Source of the DNA: Eutreptiella sp. 'Long Island Sound 2002'
Taxonomy: Eukaryota > Euglenozoa > Euglenophyceae > Eutreptiales > Eutreptiaceae
DNA: 64,000 nucleotides
Assembly (NCBI GenBank): GCA_964036045.1
Contig: OZ038392.1
Span: forward strand, 18,672,112 to 18,736,111
Direction of reading: 5' to 3'
The notes beneath the pieces were generated by a model. It was not told the DNA's origin, did no database searches, and saw only the letters and a program-made list of their open reading frames with translations. The translations under genes were made by a program, and so were the position numbers. Below are positions 60,692 to 64,000 of the stretch, piece by piece (position 1 is the stretch's first letter; each line of letters starts with the position of its first letter).

Positions 60692-63600
60692 AAAGGTGGT
60701 TTTTGGCATAAAAATGGAGTCAAAAGGGGGCGGCAGCAGGGAGTTCTGGCCATTAACCCACCCCACCTTTCTTACTGCATACAATCACACAATTGGATTA
60801 TTGAAATACTGCATCTCCAAATTGTCACGGCATCCACATCAGACAATCTCTGTCTACTGCTGCAGACCTGAAACCGTAGACCCATGCATAGTGTGATCGG
60901 AGAGGAGGCGATCAAGAGGCACAACAATCATTTTTATTTTTCCATCTTTCATGTAGACAGTGGGTGCATAGTGTATCCCACTGAAAGCCATATGAAACCA
61001 TTTGATCATCTCGTATTCATAAAAGACCAACCCTGCCAATTTTCTGCAATATCATGCTCATCTGAAAAGAGTCTCATTGAAGAGAAACTGCCATAAATTG
61101 CACTCTTTGGACGGAACAGCCCATCAACTCATTTGCATGATGAAACCAAAAGAGTACATGCTTGTCAATGCTTCATCATCATATGGATCAGAACTGTGAA
61201 AACTCTAACCCGAAATCTGGTAGCTTCGAAGGGCTTGTAAATCACTGCATATTTGCCACAATATCCTGCAAAGAAAAGAATGCGTCGGATTTGTGCAAAA
61301 AACATAAACCTTCAAACAGAAAGCAACTATTATGAATGAATCCATGAATCCACTGAGTGTGACACAATAATGCGTTACTGGCAGACTGTAACACAAACCA
61401 CAGAAGGCCTGCATATTCACACGACCAGGCTGTCTTGGCCCTGACGCTGCTTCTTCACACCATGGGGGTGGGGGGGGGATGGTGTTGGTACGCACAACCC
61501 CCCCCCCCACACACACACTTTACGCCCCCGCCCCCAAATCCTTACAAAAAAACCCTGCTTTTGCCCCCAAACCACCCACGGAGTGCCAAAATTGACCCCC
61601 CCAAAAAATCTTACCCCAAACACCCCAACATTACAAAAAATCCCCGTGGCCAAAACACCCCCCCTTTCCTCACCAAACTCCCCCCTGATCCTTACCAACG
61701 CCCCCCCCCCCCCTATCCTTCCCAAAAAATCCCGTTTCATTCACCAAAAAAAAAAAAAAAAAAGAACCGCAATCCGTACCAAAGACCCCTCAAATCTTAC
61801 CAACAAAATCCCCAGACCCTCCAATCGTTTGGACAAGCATGGCGCTTTTTCGCACTTCTTGATTTTTATAGGGGATTTGCCTCCAATTTTTTTCTATTTA
61901 TTGAGGAATTTTGCTTCATAGTTACATATGGGTTTGCATGATGTACAGTTTGCAAGCGTCAGCTAAGTAGCCACGCCGTGCACGCTCTGTGCCTGTCTAC
62001 ATCCCTCGTGTGCATGCCACATGCAATTACGGAGGACAGCCCATAGAAGCACGTTAAGACAAAAGTAATGTGAGCCTATTTGGATGACTTTAGCGCTTGC
62101 AACGTTGCATTTGTGTAAATGTGTGTCTTGGAACTCTTGATTGCACGTTGGAACGTTGATAAATTGCACAATTTGCATGAAAACTTGCTCGCAACCACAA
62201 ACCGACAAGAACCATGTTTCCCCCCACTTTGTCCATACGGTCACCAGGGCAGGAACGGAGGAGCAGCCGTCAAATGCATGGCACCCGCAGGGATGGTGGC
62301 AGGACCTCCTCAAAGAGGCCTCGGTCCCTGACGGGTACAACCCCTCCCGCTTCCCCGAAGGGCACCACGGGGGCCACATCAGGCGGCTGAGGCACTGGCT
62401 GCAGCGGCTTGGGCTCTGGCCCAGACAGATGCCCCAGGCCGCCGGAGATGGTCGCCCGGAGCCACCGCTCAAGGACAGGCTCCCCTGGGACGTCAGGGAC
62501 GTCCAGTGAGGATGGCGCCCCCAGCCCTGCCCGCGCAAAAAAATGCCCGGAACACCAAAGGGGGTAGGACATCCTGGCCCAGCCACACCCACAAGCCAGA
62601 ACCCAAGCCGAGACTCGATCCCACCCCTTCCCCCCTTAACCCCGACTACCACCTCCCCAAAGGGCGACATCAGAGCTACACACAAATAAGTTAGTTACGT
62701 CCCAGCCTGAGGCAGCAAAGGGAGGACCCCCAGAATAAACGGCCCAGTTATACCCAACCAAAATCCCCCCTCCCTAAGCAGCCTCCCCTGACCATCATGA
62801 GCCAGCCGAGCCTGACCCGCCCTGACCCGACCCCGCGTCACAAAGGACCACCAGCCTGCCACAAACATACCAAGAACCCTTGCATCCTCACATAGTTGAA
62901 CCACAAACACAAAACACCAAAACATGTAAAAGATTATGCTGCGGTGTTGCTAACAGTACAAACAGATGAGCTGCAATGCAGGAATATGAAATAACATACA
63001 ATGCCCATGCACACAACAGCAAAAGAAAATGGTGAGTGTCTGGGGTGCTGCCAAATTGCAAGTCCCTGGCACCAGAGGTATGGCAGGGATCTGGGCCTGC
63101 AAAATGAATGGAGGGCTCTCCCTTGGCGCTGAATGGGGGTAACCAAGATATGCTGACATATAAACGGAACCTAGGGCCGTTCCTTGGCAGAAATTGTGGG
63201 CAAAATGGCAACAGAACCCTTGCTGTTTGGGGGGTCCCCAAAAGCGGGGAGGAATCAAAGAGGCTACATAACCCTTGCCTTCTTTGGAGCGGGGAGAAAT
63301 GAAAGGGGCTACATAACCCCTACCTTCTCGGGGAGGAACAAATTCGGCTCATAACTGGACTTCAAAAAAAAAACCCTCAAAACTTACCAGAAAATCCAGC
63401 AAAACTGAGCAAACGCCCCCTCACCCATTCCTTCACCCAAAAACCCGCGAAACCTGACCTAAAAAACAACCCCCCCAGAAACCCCAATTCTTACCCCCCC
63501 CCCCGACCCAAGCCTGACCCCCCCCCCCCCCCCCCCCCCGGGGGGTTTTGTCTTGGTAGAAAAGGTTTTTTTTTTGGTAAGGAAACTGGGGGTTTGCTAC

Positions 63601-64000
63601 ATACCAGGGAATGGTGGTGACGGGCAGAAAAAAACACAGGGAGAAAGAAAATGTTATCCGCACACGTCAAAAACGTATGCTTCTCTGATCTTCAGCATGT
63701 GCCAACCAATATTTTATCTCTCTCCCCATTCATCACTTCTTCCCTGAAATTCCTGCAGAAATGAAAGCCTTTAAGCGAACAAATTGGTACACGAATGAGC
63801 CAAATCGATGTCTGAGCACACCAAATTGTGCCAAAAACCAAAACACTGTTCGAAGTAGAGGTGGTGAGTGCCTGAAATTCTCTTCTGTACCATTAATGGA
63901 AGGGGTGCTCTGCTGCCTGGCCAAAGTGGCCCCTGCATAATTCTGTACTGATTTTGCACCATTAGCACCGATGGCATAGGCGTGCTGACGCTGCACGTAG
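60692..64000. other. homopolymer-rich intergenic DNA, no convincing gene
   Basis: Long C- and A-runs occur at about 61497-61560, 61690-61770 and 63480-63580, with CTTACCAA-type words recurring between C-runs. A plus-strand frame at 62141-62509 contains a fairly protein-like stretch (WWQDLLKEASVPDGYNPSRF), but I do not recognise it and the flanks give no support. Nothing else is supported. Confidence 0.4.

Noticed and set aside
62141-62509. Possible small protein-coding gene on the plus strand
   Set aside because: Part of the frame looks protein-like, but the opposite strand is also open, there is no recognised domain, and the surrounding DNA is homopolymer-rich. Not enough to call.

Overview
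The window is eukaryotic nuclear DNA. It has short GT-AG introns, chromodomain-bearing Ty3/gypsy retrotransposons, LTRs primed by initiator tRNA-Met, and long repeat-rich intergenic stretches. No species can be named from sequence alone. The mix suits a repeat-rich unicellular alga or other protist: algal-type Gypsy polyproteins, an arylsulfotransferase-like gene, and a protein family I associate from memory with dinoflagellate and other protist genomes.

Central 40 kb (9477-49945): a Russian-doll nest of four LTR retrotransposons, all on the minus strand, named here E1 to E4. E1 (532-bp LTRs, 5-bp target duplication CATAA) has split an arylsulfotransferase-like host gene, whose 5' part lies at 49946-50284 and 3' part at 8320-9476. 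E1's gag is split by E4 (45870-48563, identical 902-bp LTRs, TGAG duplication, no coding capacity). The 3' end of E1's pol abuts E2 (about 11728-38728, LTRs of about 1.67 kb). E2's pol is split by E3 (15253-26343, 726-bp LTRs, GTAGG duplication). The host gene, E1 gag and E2 pol each regain their reading frame when the insert and one target copy are subtracted. In all three coding elements Gag and Pol share one frame and are separated by a single UAG, which implies stop-codon readthrough. All three Pol proteins end in a chromodomain and carry, between protease and reverse transcriptase, a region resembling an N6-adenine methyltransferase (NPPF-type) fold in varying states of decay.

Left flank (1-9476): mostly non-coding DNA with degenerate tandem repeats, a 51-nt tRNA-like fold, a decayed Ty3/gypsy reverse transcriptase, a 65-bp minisatellite bracketed by a 147-bp duplication of that RT, and the 3' part of the host gene.

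Right flank (49946-64000): the 5' end of the host gene, then a 6.4-kb island (51.9-58.3 kb) with 20 copies of an 18-bp palindrome built on ATCGAAATTTCGAT. These copies occupy introns and intergenic DNA and avoid exons. The island holds an eight-exon gene of unknown function (52161-55095) and a frameshifted gene (55607-57645). Beyond it lie a broken RT-RNase H relic (58.8-60.2 kb) of a type resembling tyrosine-recombinase or pararetroviral elements, and homopolymer-rich DNA without convincing genes.
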